Shown: positions 7,605-13,863 of the stretch, one piece after another
How the letters are laid out: every line of letters starts with the position of its first letter
How positions within the stretch are numbered: the first letter of the stretch is position 1
Origin: JAGXIT01 sp049293335
Lineage (GTDB): Bacteria; Patescibacteriota; Saccharimonadia; Saccharimonadales; UBA4665
Length of the DNA: 25,456 nt
Direction: 5' to 3'
NCBI GenBank assembly: GCA_049293335.1
Contig: JBATSO010000037.1
Span: 1-25,456, forward strand
Program-made: the position numbers and the translations under genes
Notes under the pieces: model-generated
Told to the model about the DNA's origin: nothing
Databases searched by the model: none
Seen by the model: only the letters and a program-made list of their open reading frames with translations

Positions 7605-7892
7605 ATGTTAGACGTTTTCATCACCTCAAGAGTACGCCGCAAGATTATTGTTATTTATGCGAAGTACCCAGACTTTAAAACGCATGTGCGTGGCCTTGCC
7701 AAACTTATCAAGGAAGACGCCGGTAACATTCAGCGCGAGCTTAAGCGCCTCGAGAAAGCGGGCTTTTTAATGAGTGAAAAACAGGGCAACACCAAAATCT
7801 ACCACACGAACAAGCAGTTCATCATCTTCAAAGAACTCCAAAGCATTGTCCTAAAGTCTCAGCGCACCCAACAAAAACGCCACGTTAGCTAG
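7605..7892 (+). CDS. Winged helix-turn-helix regulator (ArsR-like size)
   Basis: The 95-residue protein has the layout of a small winged-helix regulator. A helical N-terminus is followed by a helix-turn-helix at about 26-57, with NIQRELKRLEKAGF as the likely recognition helix. A beta wing follows at about 58-68 (SEKQGNTKIYHTN), then a C-terminal helix. No metal-binding Cys is present, so metal sensing is unlikely. A purine-rich AGGTAAGG lies about 10 nt before the ATG. A consensus-like promoter and a perfect palindrome precede it, suggesting autorepression. Its 3' end overlaps the convergent DUF2750 gene by 8 nt. The regulated targets are unknown. Confidence 0.75.
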   Translation: MLDVFITSRVRRKIIVIYAKYPDFKTHVRGLAKLIKEDAGNIQRELKRLEKAGFLMSEKQGNTKIYHTNKQFIIFKELQSIVLKSQRTQQKRHVS

Positions 7893-8238
7893 CTGCTTTT
7901 AACCGATTTCTCACCGTATTGGGCGTTAAGTCATAGCTTGTCGCATGTTGCCCATACCAGTTTATGCCGACGAGTGTATCATCGCGCTCTAATCCGGGTA
8001 ACCATTTCCTAACCCATTCCGCTAGAGGAATTTCGAATGGAGTAAAGACACGATATGCTTCAACAGTATCTATTACATGCCGAGTGCGGATCTTGGAAGA
8101 CCAGAAGGGCATGACTCGTTGAGTTCGTCCGTCAATGAGCGGAGCAGAAAAACCATTCTCATCGCGAATGGTCCAAACTGATTTGTTGCGACAAACTTCT
8201 GTGAAAAATAGTGCTTGTTGTGCAGCGCTTAGCGACAT
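7885..8238 (-). CDS. DUF2750 family protein
   Basis: The 117-residue product carries blocks that I recognise from DUF2750: VWTIRDENGF, MPFWSS, EWVRKWLPGL, LVGINW and a C-terminal ATSYDLTP. The function of this family is not known. The frame is open further upstream to 8403, but that extension overlaps the PIN gene and has low-complexity sequence. The ATG at 8238 (MSLSAAQQAL) is preceded by TGGTATACT ending 6 nt away, so it is the likely start of a leaderless mRNA. The stop overlaps the tail of the convergent winged-helix gene. No catalytic residues or membrane segments are evident. Confidence 0.8.
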   Translation of the reverse strand: MSLSAAQQALFFTEVCRNKSVWTIRDENGFSAPLIDGRTQRVMPFWSSKIRTRHVIDTVEAYRVFTPFEIPLAEWVRKWLPGLERDDTLVGINWYGQHATSYDLTPNTVRNRLKAAS

Positions 8239-8244
8239 AATCGA

Positions 8245-8253
8245 AGTATACCA
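8245..8253 (-). promoter_or_regulatory. Extended -10 promoter of the DUF2750 gene
   Basis: TGGTATACT on the minus strand ends 6 nt before the chosen ATG at 8238. A TTTCTG at about 17 nt is a weak -35. This element decides the start. Confidence 0.55.
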
Positions 8254-8287
8254 GGGCTGTTTGTATTCAGAAACTAAAAAGAAACTA

Positions 8288-8304
8288 AAAAGGCCTACCC
8301 TTTT
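8288..8304. terminator. Terminator at the end of the PIN toxin gene
   Basis: AAAAGG (8288-8293) and CCTTTT (8299-8304) flank a 5-nt loop. On the minus strand the stem ends in a T-run right after the toxin stop codon. The adjacent tandem repeat GAAACTAAAAA (8270-8291, two copies) adds more T on the minus strand. Confidence 0.45.
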
Positions 8305-8752
8305 ACAGGGGTGATTTTGTGTTATTTGTAATGCTGCGGATGTTGAGTGCGGTGGCGGCGCGGGAGAGGGCTTGGTCGTATGAGTAGAGGGTATGTATTC
8401 CATTATCCAGTATGAGTTGAAGGATGAGGCAGTCGTTCAGCCCGACATTTACTGACTCAAGAAGTTTTGTGTAGCGCTGTGCGAATGCAAAATCAGCCAA
8501 CGGTTCTACAAGGGATAACCCAGGTATGTTTGCTATGTCTTCCAGCGCTGCTGTAGCGGCTTCTGCGTTGTAGACCTGTAGAGTTACGTGTAGAACTTCT
8601 TCAAGAGCATGATGTGATGTACATAATGCCGTTCCAGATTCTACGAATTGGCGCAATGTATCTTCTGTAGCTTTGTGGTGTGGGCTACTGCCGTCGAGAT
8701 AATACAGCAAGACGTTCGCATCAAGAAAAATCGAGCCGTCTTTAACTGTCAT
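8303..8752 (-). CDS. PIN-domain toxin (ribonuclease) of a type II toxin-antitoxin pair
   Basis: The 149-residue protein has a PIN fold. FLDANVLLYYLD near the N-terminus carries the first acidic residue, HHALEEVLH supplies a central Glu, LNDCLILQ the next Asp, and YSYDQALSRAA the C-terminal acidic block. PIN toxins cleave RNA with Mg2+ held by these residues. The gene overlaps the upstream antitoxin by 11 nt, the usual arrangement for coupled synthesis. The target RNA cannot be read from sequence. Confidence is high for the domain and slightly lower for toxin activity. Confidence 0.88.
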   Translation of the reverse strand: MTVKDGSIFLDANVLLYYLDGSSPHHKATEDTLRQFVESGTALCTSHHALEEVLHVTLQVYNAEAATAALEDIANIPGLSLVEPLADFAFAQRYTKLLESVNVGLNDCLILQLILDNGIHTLYSYDQALSRAATALNIRSITNNTKSPL

Positions 8753-8996
8753 ATTTGGTAAGAGCTATCTTGTTGAATAGCTCTGGCGTAAGCTCACTTC
8801 CCAGCTTTTTGGTGAAGTTAAAGCGGCCGCCAGCAGGCAGGGTTGGTTTATTAACATTGATAGATTTTGCCGGAGTAATTTCGCCTATAGGCTGCGATCG
8901 GTACACTACTGTGTATGAATTGCCGCGTGCCAGGCCAGCTCGGATGCGCGGCATATCGGTACGTAACTGCTTGGTAGAAATAATAATGTTTGCCAT
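8742..8996 (-). CDS. Phd/YefM-type antitoxin
   Basis: The 84-residue protein begins MANIIISTKQLR and has the Phd/YefM layout. An N-terminal DNA-binding and dimerisation region ends in a YTVVYRSQPIGEI strand-turn, and a C-terminal flexible part would wrap the toxin. I chose the ATG at 8996 over that at 9008 because the -10 hexamer TATCAT (9007-9012) overlaps the earlier ATG; the start is then 10 nt downstream of the -10. The toxin gene overlaps its end. A 34-nt palindrome covers the promoter and is the likely operator for autorepression by the antitoxin or complex. Confidence 0.82.
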   Translation of the reverse strand: MANIIISTKQLRTDMPRIRAGLARGNSYTVVYRSQPIGEITPAKSINVNKPTLPAGGRFNFTKKLGSELTPELFNKIALTKYDS

Positions 8997-9006
8997 AATA
9001 TCGACC

Positions 9007-9036
9007 ATGATAGCACAAGTTAACCGAAAGTTGCAA
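9007..9036 (-). promoter_or_regulatory. Promoter of the Phd/PIN operon
   Basis: Read on the minus strand: TTGCAA (9031-9036), 18-nt spacer, TGC then TATCAT (9007-9012). The antitoxin ATG is 10 nt beyond the -10. Confidence 0.55.
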
Positions 9037-9050
9037 CTTGCGGTTAACTT
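9017..9050. promoter_or_regulatory. 34-nt near-perfect palindrome, likely antitoxin operator
   Basis: AAGTTAACCG / CGGTTAACTT arms flank a perfect inner palindrome AAGTTGCAACTT. Only one base pair (A/G) breaks the overall symmetry. It overlaps the -35 and spacer of the toxin-antitoxin promoter. This is where Phd-type antitoxins usually bind their own promoter. Confidence 0.6.
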
Positions 9051-9106
9051 CGGGGCGTTTTGTAGGAATCTTGCGGGTTTTGGTACATTTTCTTGTGGCT
9101 TATCAC

Positions 9107-9135
9107 TTGTCTCGTACGGCTACCTCTGATATACT
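9107..9135 (+). promoter_or_regulatory. Promoter of rpsU-yqeY-adk-map
   Basis: TTGTCT (9107-9112), 17-nt spacer ending in TGA, TATACT (9130-9135). Only 9 nt separate the -10 from the rpsU ATG, so the leader is absent or a few nt. Confidence 0.65.
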
Positions 9136-9144
9136 CGTACGGTT

Positions 9145-9360
9145 ATGATAGAAGTTACACGAAAAGACGGTAAAGAATCAGCCGAGAATTTGGTACGACG
9201 GTTTAACCGCCGCGTGCAGCAATCTGGTTTGGTGATTGCAGTCAAACAAGGTCAGTATTTCGAAAAGCCAATTAGCAAGCGCGAACGCCGACTTAAGGCA
9301 ATTGTGCGTAATCAGCGCAAAGCCCTCAAGCTTAAGAAGATTAAGCTTGGTCAACGCTAA
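9145..9360 (+). CDS. rpsU: Small ribosomal subunit protein S21
   Basis: The 71-residue basic protein has the S21 pattern: an N-terminal strand (MIEVTRKDG), ENLVRRFNRRV, then a long Lys/Arg-rich helix (SKRERRLKAIVRNQRKALK). S21 sits near the anti-Shine-Dalgarno end of 16S rRNA and helps mRNA binding. There is no Shine-Dalgarno, and the promoter -10 is 9 nt away, so the mRNA is probably leaderless. It heads an apparent operon with yqeY (16-nt gap), adk and map. Confidence 0.93.
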   Translation: MIEVTRKDGKESAENLVRRFNRRVQQSGLVIAVKQGQYFEKPISKRERRLKAIVRNQRKALKLKKIKLGQR

Positions 9361-9376
9361 ACTTTTCTAAAAGACA

Positions 9377-9826
9377 ATGATGAAACAGCGATTGCAAGAT
9401 GACGTGAAAGCCGCCATGCTTTCGGGTGATGCGCTCCGCCTTGAAACCCTTCGTGGTCTCAAGAGTGTTATTTTGTATGCCGAAGTAGCGACATGCAAGC
9501 GCGAAGAAGGCCTTTCCGATGATGAAATTCAAGCATTGTTTGCCAAAGAGGCTAAAAAACGCCAGGAAAGCGCCGAGCTATACCAACAGGGTGGTTCTAC
9601 CGAGCGAGCCGAAAAAGAACTGGCTGAAAAGGCCATTATAGAAGAATACTTACCAAAGCAGCTCAGCGAAGCCGAAGTGGCTGCTGTGGTCGACGAAGTG
9701 ATGAACGAGGTACAGCCAACGGGTGCTCAACAGATGGGTCAGGTGATTGGCCAGGTTAAAAGTCGTCTTGGTAACACCGCAGATGGCAGCATGATAGCAA
9801 AGTTAGTAAAGGAGAAATTACAGTGA
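9377..9826 (+). CDS. yqeY: GatB/YqeY domain protein
   Basis: The 149-residue protein matches YqeY: N-terminal helical MKQRLQDDVKAAM, LRLETLRGLKSVI, the AKEAKKRQESAELYQQGG block, EKAIIEEYLPKQLS and a C-terminal MGQVIGQVKSRL. The fold is related to the tRNA-binding tail of GatB. YqeY is often found beside rpsU; a role in tRNA-dependent amidation is suspected but not proven. Two ATGs (9377 and 9380) are possible starts and no strong Shine-Dalgarno precedes them, so coupling to rpsU is likely. Its stop overlaps the GTG start of adk. Confidence 0.9.
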   Translation: MMKQRLQDDVKAAMLSGDALRLETLRGLKSVILYAEVATCKREEGLSDDEIQALFAKEAKKRQESAELYQQGGSTERAEKELAEKAIIEEYLPKQLSEAEVAAVVDEVMNEVQPTGAQQMGQVIGQVKSRLGNTADGSMIAKLVKEKLQ

Positions 9827-10362
9827 TACTACTGATGGGCCCAGCAGGTGCTGGAAAAAGTTTGCAAGGACATAAGCTGGCAGACGAGCATGGTTATGCT
9901 TATATTTCGACGGGCGAAATCTTTCGACTGTTCTTAACAGGACGCCGCCGTGCCGAAATGCTCGAAGGCAAACTGATGAGCGACCAAGAAACTATCGACA
10001 TGATCGACAAAGTTTTTGACATTATCGACACCAAAGATGAATTTATTCTCGATGGCTTTCCTCGCACGCTCACCCAGGTTGAATGGCTGATGGAACAGGT
10101 TAAAAAGGGCCGTTTTGCGCAGCCAGTTGTTGTACATATGGATGTAAGCGAGAAAGAAACGCGCGAGCGCCTTGCCAAGCGCGGTCGCCCAGACGACACC
10201 GACGAGGCAATTACCGAGCGCTATCGCCTGTATGCTAGCAAAACCCAACCCCTGTTAAAACAGTTTGCTGATAGCGGTACAGTTGTACACGAAGTAGATG
10301 CTGATGGCACACCCCGAGCTGTTTACAAAAATATTATCAATGCGCTTGGCCTTGTTGGCTAA
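9823..10362 (+). CDS. adk: Adenylate kinase, short-LID form
   Basis: The enzyme converts AMP + ATP to two ADP. Visible motifs are P-loop GPAGAGKS (6-13), STGEIFR (29-35), DGFPRT (77-82) and RGRPDD (120-125) followed by ERY. At 179 residues it lacks the zinc or long LID insert. The P-loop reads GAGKSLQ where adenylate kinases usually have GAGKGTQ, which is unusual, although Lys is kept and Ser can take the metal-coordinating role. The start is GTG, overlapping the yqeY stop in GTGA, with AAAGGAG (9808-9814) 8 nt upstream. A different nucleoside monophosphate kinase specificity cannot be excluded. Confidence 0.88.
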   Translation: MILLMGPAGAGKSLQGHKLADEHGYAYISTGEIFRLFLTGRRRAEMLEGKLMSDQETIDMIDKVFDIIDTKDEFILDGFPRTLTQVEWLMEQVKKGRFAQPVVVHMDVSEKETRERLAKRGRPDDTDEAITERYRLYASKTQPLLKQFADSGTVVHEVDADGTPRAVYKNIINALGLVG

Positions 10363-10395
10363 GCACCTACGCTAGTACAAAGGGCGGTGTAAATC

Positions 10396-11142
10396 GTGCA
10401 ACAAAAGTCAGACTCTGAAATTGCGGCCATGCGCGAAAGCGGGCGAATGCTGGCGACGGTGCTCGAAAAAATCCGCCGTGAAGTTCGGGCTGGTATGACG
10501 CCAAAAGACGTTTCTGCGCTTGCCGCAAAAGAAACTGAGCGCCTGGGTGGTGTGCCGTCTTTTAAGGGGTTCGAAGGCTTTCCGGACATCATATGTATTT
10601 CTAACAACAACGAAGTACAGCACAGCATTCCTAACGACACACCGTTTAAAAACGGCGATATTGTAAATTTTGATTACGGTGTGACCTACCAGAAAATGGT
10701 AACCGACGCAGGCATTACCGTGTGTATTGGCGGCAACCCCGACAAAGCCGGGGCACGATTACTAAAAGGCACCGAGGAAGCGCTGTATGCAGGGCTCGAG
10801 CAGGTGCGAGACGGCGCGCGCGTGGGAGACATCTCCGCCGCAATCGAAAAGGTACTGCGAGCACACGACCTGGGAATAGTACGAGAGCTGGTTGGTCACG
10901 GTGTGGGTCACGAGCTGCATGAACCGCCCGAGATCCCAAATTACGGTCGTGCTGGGACTGGCCCAACACTAAAGGCTGGTATGACCATTGCAATCGAACC
11001 GATTACTACGCTGGGGAGTCACAAGATTTTTCAGGCTCACGATGGCTGGACGCTCTTAACGGTTGATGGCAGCCGCAGTGCCCAGTTCGAACACACCGTG
11101 CTCGTTACCAAAGACGGCTGCGAAATTCTAACGCAGGTGTAA
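10396..11142 (+). CDS. map: Methionine aminopeptidase, type I
   Basis: The 248-residue metalloprotease removes the initiator Met after deformylation. All five metal ligands can be placed: D93 (FDYG), D104 (TDAG), H168 (VGHGVG), E201 (AIEP) and E232 (QFEHT), plus H76 in VQHSIPN near the substrate. There is no N-terminal zinc extension, so it is type Ia. The start is GTG, with AAAGGGCGG upstream. It is the last gene of the rpsU-yqeY-adk-map run, 33 nt after adk, and complements def and fmt encoded in the same window. Confidence 0.94.
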   Translation: MQQKSDSEIAAMRESGRMLATVLEKIRREVRAGMTPKDVSALAAKETERLGGVPSFKGFEGFPDIICISNNNEVQHSIPNDTPFKNGDIVNFDYGVTYQKMVTDAGITVCIGGNPDKAGARLLKGTEEALYAGLEQVRDGARVGDISAAIEKVLRAHDLGIVRELVGHGVGHELHEPPEIPNYGRAGTGPTLKAGMTIAIEPITTLGSHKIFQAHDGWTLLTVDGSRSAQFEHTVLVTKDGCEILTQV

Positions 11143-11152
11143 CTCTTTGATC

Positions 11153-11398
11153 TCATTGCCACAAAATTATTTTGCCGTTACAGCCCAAGGAGAAGTAGGA
11201 CGCCAAAAGTAAAAGTATTAAAACAAGAATAGACATAAAAGCCAGTTTCGAGTAGTAAGTCCGCAGGATTGATTTTTTTCGTGACACAATGAATGAGCAT
11301 GCGCTTAGGGTAGCCAGACCTAAGAGGAAAAGAATCGGTGTTTTTAAATCTGTGTAGACTTCACACGGGAAACCAGCAAAAAAGTGGAACGTAATCAT
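11153..11398 (-). CDS. Small membrane protein, two transmembrane segments
   Basis: The 81-residue product has two hydrophobic stretches, at about 22-40 (LFLLGLATLSACSFIV) and 53-72 (LAFMSILVLILLLLASYF), with a basic loop between them (SRKKSILRTYYSK). I do not recognise the family. It is likely a real gene because an extended -10 (TGATAAACT) ends exactly 6 nt before its ATG, the spacing seen for many other genes here. The 3' end lies 10 nt from the convergent map stop. The function is unknown, and its proximity to the toxin-antitoxin pair may be incidental. Confidence 0.6.
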   Translation of the reverse strand: MITFHFFAGFPCEVYTDLKTPILFLLGLATLSACSFIVSRKKSILRTYYSKLAFMSILVLILLLLASYFSLGCNGKIILWQ

Positions 11399-11404
11399 TT
11401 TTGT

Positions 11405-11413
11405 AGTTTATCA
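11405..11413 (-). promoter_or_regulatory. Extended -10 promoter of the small membrane protein
   Basis: TGATAAACT on the minus strand, ending 6 nt before the ATG at 11398. No clear -35 is present. Confidence 0.45.
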
Positions 11414-11464
11414 TAATCCAGAACCACTCTGATCTGACTCACCTGCTCTTCGCCTCTGAGGCTC

Positions 11465-11495
11465 TCTTCTGGACGTCCGCCTGACGCCCAGAAGA
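11465..11495. terminator. Stem-loop after the VapC-like gene
   Basis: TCTTCTGG (11465-11472) pairs with CCAGAAGA (11488-11495). Inside, CGTC/GACG extends the stem after one mismatch, around a 5-nt loop. It lies 20 nt beyond the toxin stop on the minus strand. There is no T-run, so termination is likely but unproven. Confidence 0.5.
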
Positions 11496-11514
11496 ACTCC
11501 CAGCAATCATGTGT

Positions 11515-11910
11515 TTAAAATCGAATGGTTTCTAGGCCGATGATCGCGGAGAAGTCGGTGTCGCGGGTGGCGAGAATGTAGCCATGCTGTTTACAGAGCG
11601 CGGCAATCCAGATGTCGTTTTGTTGAATGGGACGCCCAGCTCGGCGTAGCTGTGTGGCAATTTCACCGTATATGCGGCACGTGACACCATCTATCTGTAG
11701 TGAGGTCAGTCGAGGATTTTCCAAAAAATGTTTGAGCCGAGCCAGGTTGTAGGATGTTTTTGTACCATTGAAAATACCGTAATATATTTCGCCAACTACA
11801 GGTGAAGGTAGTGCCAATGAGGCAGCAGTTTTTACGAGCCGCGCGATGATGGGGTTGCCGTCATCAAGGGCGCGGTAGGCGTTGGTGTCAAGAGCGAGTA
11901 AATGGTTCAT
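11515..11910 (-). CDS. VapC-like PIN-domain toxin
   Basis: The 131-residue protein (MNHLLALDTNAYRAL) shows the VapC/FitB acidic set: D in LALDTN, E in VVGEIYYG, D in QQNDIWIAA and the RDTDF pair near the end. These bind the metal used for RNA cleavage. The frame is open to 11970, but that extension would run far into the antitoxin gene; the ATG at 11910 leaves a 23-nt overlap, typical of coupled pairs. The RNA target is unknown. Confidence 0.87.
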   Translation of the reverse strand: MNHLLALDTNAYRALDDGNPIIARLVKTAASLALPSPVVGEIYYGIFNGTKTSYNLARLKHFLENPRLTSLQIDGVTCRIYGEIATQLRRAGRPIQQNDIWIAALCKQHGYILATRDTDFSAIIGLETIRF

Positions 11911-12157
11911 CAAATATGTCGTTAGGTAGATTTTTGTGCCATTCCATAGCCTCATCAAACTCTTTACCAAGGCCCTTAGAGCCGATAAACCAATCTAAAT
12001 CATGGTGTACGGTTGGACTGTTGTTGATGCCAATGCCTTTTGCAAGTGCCTCCAGAGCAGTTGCATTTAGGCTTTTCCCTGTTTTTTGGGCAAGTGCACG
12101 TAAGGCCTTGTCTAGAGGCGGCGAGACAGAACGAATAGTGTATTGCATGCTTTTCAT
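11888..12157 (-). CDS. Ribbon-helix-helix antitoxin partner of the VapC-like toxin
   Basis: The 89-residue protein starts MKSMQYTIRSVSPPLDKALRALAQ and has a ribbon-helix-helix layout: a short strand, then two helices (LDKALRALAQKTG, SLNATALEALAKG). The acidic and aromatic C-terminus (DWFIG, FDEAMEWHKNLP) probably binds the toxin. The ATG at 12187 lies inside the promoter, so I chose 12157, which is 6 nt after the -10. A 17-nt palindrome sits exactly between and over the -10, which would let the protein repress its own operon. Confidence 0.82.
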   Translation of the reverse strand: MKSMQYTIRSVSPPLDKALRALAQKTGKSLNATALEALAKGIGINNSPTVHHDLDWFIGSKGLGKEFDEAMEWHKNLPNDIFDEPFTRS

Positions 12158-12173
12158 GCCTACAGTGTAGGCA
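12157..12173. promoter_or_regulatory. Palindromic operator over the -10 of the RHH/VapC operon
   Basis: TGCCTAC-AGT-GTAGGCA, 7-bp perfect arms around 3 nt. It covers the -10 (12164-12169) and the first transcribed bases. Operator function is inferred. Confidence 0.6.
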
Positions 12174-12192
12174 AAAAGTGCAGACATGTCAA
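12164..12192 (-). promoter_or_regulatory. Consensus promoter of the RHH/VapC operon
   Basis: On the minus strand: TTGACA (perfect -35, 12187-12192), 17-nt spacer, TACACT (12164-12169), then 6 nt to the ATG. This is a strong promoter with a leaderless transcript and it fixes the antitoxin start. Confidence 0.75.
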
Positions 12193-12224
12193 ACAGTAGA
12201 CGACGTAAGTGTTCCCTAGTGTGA

Positions 12225-12239
12225 CTTTGTATTACAAAG
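12225..12239. promoter_or_regulatory. 15-bp palindrome upstream of ftsA
   Basis: CTTTGTA-T-TACAAAG is a perfect inverted repeat in the divergent gap between the antitoxin operon and ftsA. It may be an operator or a small hairpin. No evidence links it to either gene. Confidence 0.3.
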
Positions 12240-12320
12240 GGTAAGTGACGAGTTATAGCTGTTTACACATCGTATACTACTCTACTTTTCAGACTATAGG
12301 GTTCACATAAGTACATAAAG

Positions 12321-12350
12321 TTGCACGGTTGCAAGCTATAGCGGTATACT
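12321..12350 (+). promoter_or_regulatory. Promoter of ftsA
   Basis: TTGCAC (12321-12326), 18-nt spacer, TATACT (12345-12350), then 10 nt (including GAGGG) before the ATG at 12361. A further TATACT at 12273-12278 could be a second, weaker promoter. Confidence 0.6.
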
Positions 12351-12360
12351 GAGGGATAAT

Positions 12361-13596
12361 ATGCGCGAAAATAATGCCCCTCACTACGTTGGTCTCGATA
12401 TCGGCACGTCTCAGGTGCGCTGTGTTATTGGCACTCGCGACGACACGAACGACCCCAATGCTGTTTCGGTAATTGGCCACGGCGTGAGCCAAAACCAGGG
12501 CATGCGCAAGGGCGTGATTATGCACGTCGACGAAGCCGTAGAGGCAATTGTGCAAGCCATAACAGAGGCCGAACGCATTGCGGGTGTGCGCGTAGAGCAT
12601 GCCACGGTAAATGTAAATGGTGCACATGTGAACGGCATGAACTCGCGCGGCACCATAGCCATAAGCAGCCCGAACCGCGAAATTACCGCCGATGACCGCG
12701 ACCGTGTAGAAGAAGCAGCGGCCATTGTAAAACTGCCCGCTAACCGAGAAATTTTGCAGGTCTTTGCCAAAAATTACCGCCTTGACGGTCAAGATAATTT
12801 GAAAGACCCTGTAGGCATGCACGGGGTACGACTAGAGGTAGATTGTCATATTTTAACGGCTTCAACCCCCAATGTTCGTAACCTAGACCTGGCGCTCGAA
12901 AAGGCGCAAGTAGTGCCAAAGCACCACACGGTTTCGGGCTTAGCCGCAGCCGAAGCAGTGCTCGACCGCAAACAAAAAGAGGCTGGTACGGCCGTGATTG
13001 ACATTGGTGCAGGTACCACAAACCTGGCAGTTATAGAAGACGGCGAAATTCAACATATTGCGGTTATTCCCATGGGCGGCACGCACATTACCAACGACCT
13101 GGCAATTGGCCTTAAAACCGATCTTGATGTTGCCGAACAGGTTAAGCTAAAACACGCGCATCTGGGCGACACCACCGACAAAACCTTTCGAATCATAGTC
13201 GACGGCAAAGGCTACACCTTTGAACAAGCCGAAACAAATATGATTGTAGAGGCGCGGGTCGAAGAACTGCTGGAGTATGTTGATAAAGAATTACAGCGCA
13301 TTCATCGTTCGCGTAAGCTGCCAGGCGGTGTCGTGATTGTCGGGGGTTCAGCAGCAGTGCCTGGTCTGGCTGAATTTGCCAAAGAGCGCCTGCAACTTCC
13401 TGCCCGAATTGGCAAAATCAAGGGGCTCGCAGGGCTAGTTGATACAGTTGATGACCCATCATTTGCGACCGCTACGGGGTTAATGCAGCTCGATATCTTA
13501 CTTTCGCCCTTTGTAACGGAGCAAACAGGCTCAGCGCAGCTGTTTAGCAACAACTTCTCGGCTATAGGTAAGTTGATTCGTAAAATTCGCCCGTAA
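12361..13596 (+). CDS. ftsA: Cell division protein FtsA
   Basis: FtsA is an actin-like ATPase that tethers FtsZ polymers to the membrane. The 411-residue protein shows the actin-fold phosphate 1 motif (GLDIGTSQVR), the SHS2-type 1C domain at about 90-165, phosphate 2 (VIDIGAGTTN) and the adenosine motif (GGVVIVGGSAAVPG). The last residues (FSAIGKLIRKIRP) form a basic amphipathic helix suited to membrane binding. Length is normal. It is followed by a 267-nt gap and ftsZ, which has its own promoter, so the two division genes can be regulated separately. The start codon is 10 nt from a TATACT. Confidence 0.95.
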   Translation: MRENNAPHYVGLDIGTSQVRCVIGTRDDTNDPNAVSVIGHGVSQNQGMRKGVIMHVDEAVEAIVQAITEAERIAGVRVEHATVNVNGAHVNGMNSRGTIAISSPNREITADDRDRVEEAAAIVKLPANREILQVFAKNYRLDGQDNLKDPVGMHGVRLEVDCHILTASTPNVRNLDLALEKAQVVPKHHTVSGLAAAEAVLDRKQKEAGTAVIDIGAGTTNLAVIEDGEIQHIAVIPMGGTHITNDLAIGLKTDLDVAEQVKLKHAHLGDTTDKTFRIIVDGKGYTFEQAETNMIVEARVEELLEYVDKELQRIHRSRKLPGGVVIVGGSAAVPGLAEFAKERLQLPARIGKIKGLAGLVDTVDDPSFATATGLMQLDILLSPFVTEQTGSAQLFSNNFSAIGKLIRKIRP

Positions 13597-13795
13597 TTGT
13601 ATAGAAAGTAATTTGGCATACATCGGGGTCGTCTATAACTGTTGGGTACCATACATGTCAGCAAGTGACGGTGCAGCCTTTAGTCCCTCCCTAAACTCCA
13701 TAGTAAGAACACGGAAATTATTCAGGCTTTTTAAAGCAGGCGCAGAAATGTACTCGCGCTCACGAGGGGGATGAGATTTTTGTATACAGCGGCCA

Positions 13796-13824
13796 TTGAA
13801 CTCCGTGGCGGCCTCCGCTATACT
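13796..13824 (+). promoter_or_regulatory. Promoter of ftsZ
   Basis: TTGAAC (13796-13801), 17-nt spacer, TATACT (13819-13824). Predicted leader of about 33 nt with AAGGGGAAGAGG before the ATG at 13864. The gap 13597-13795 holds no gene-like frame. Confidence 0.75.
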
Positions 13825-13863
13825 GACGTAGTAGAACGTAAGGGCAAGGGGAAGAGGATAGCA

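Noticed and set aside
8239..8403. Longer start for the DUF2750 gene at 8403
   Set aside because: The extension overlaps the PIN gene, is low in complexity and contains the promoter of the shorter form.
12289..12822. 177-residue minus-strand frame over ftsA
   Set aside because: It is a shadow of ftsA with an implausible Tyr/His/Ala-rich composition and no promoter.
13597..13795. Possible second riboswitch before ftsZ (GGGTACC near 13645)
   Set aside because: The surrounding sequence does not form the two helices of a T-box and no specifier hairpin is seen.
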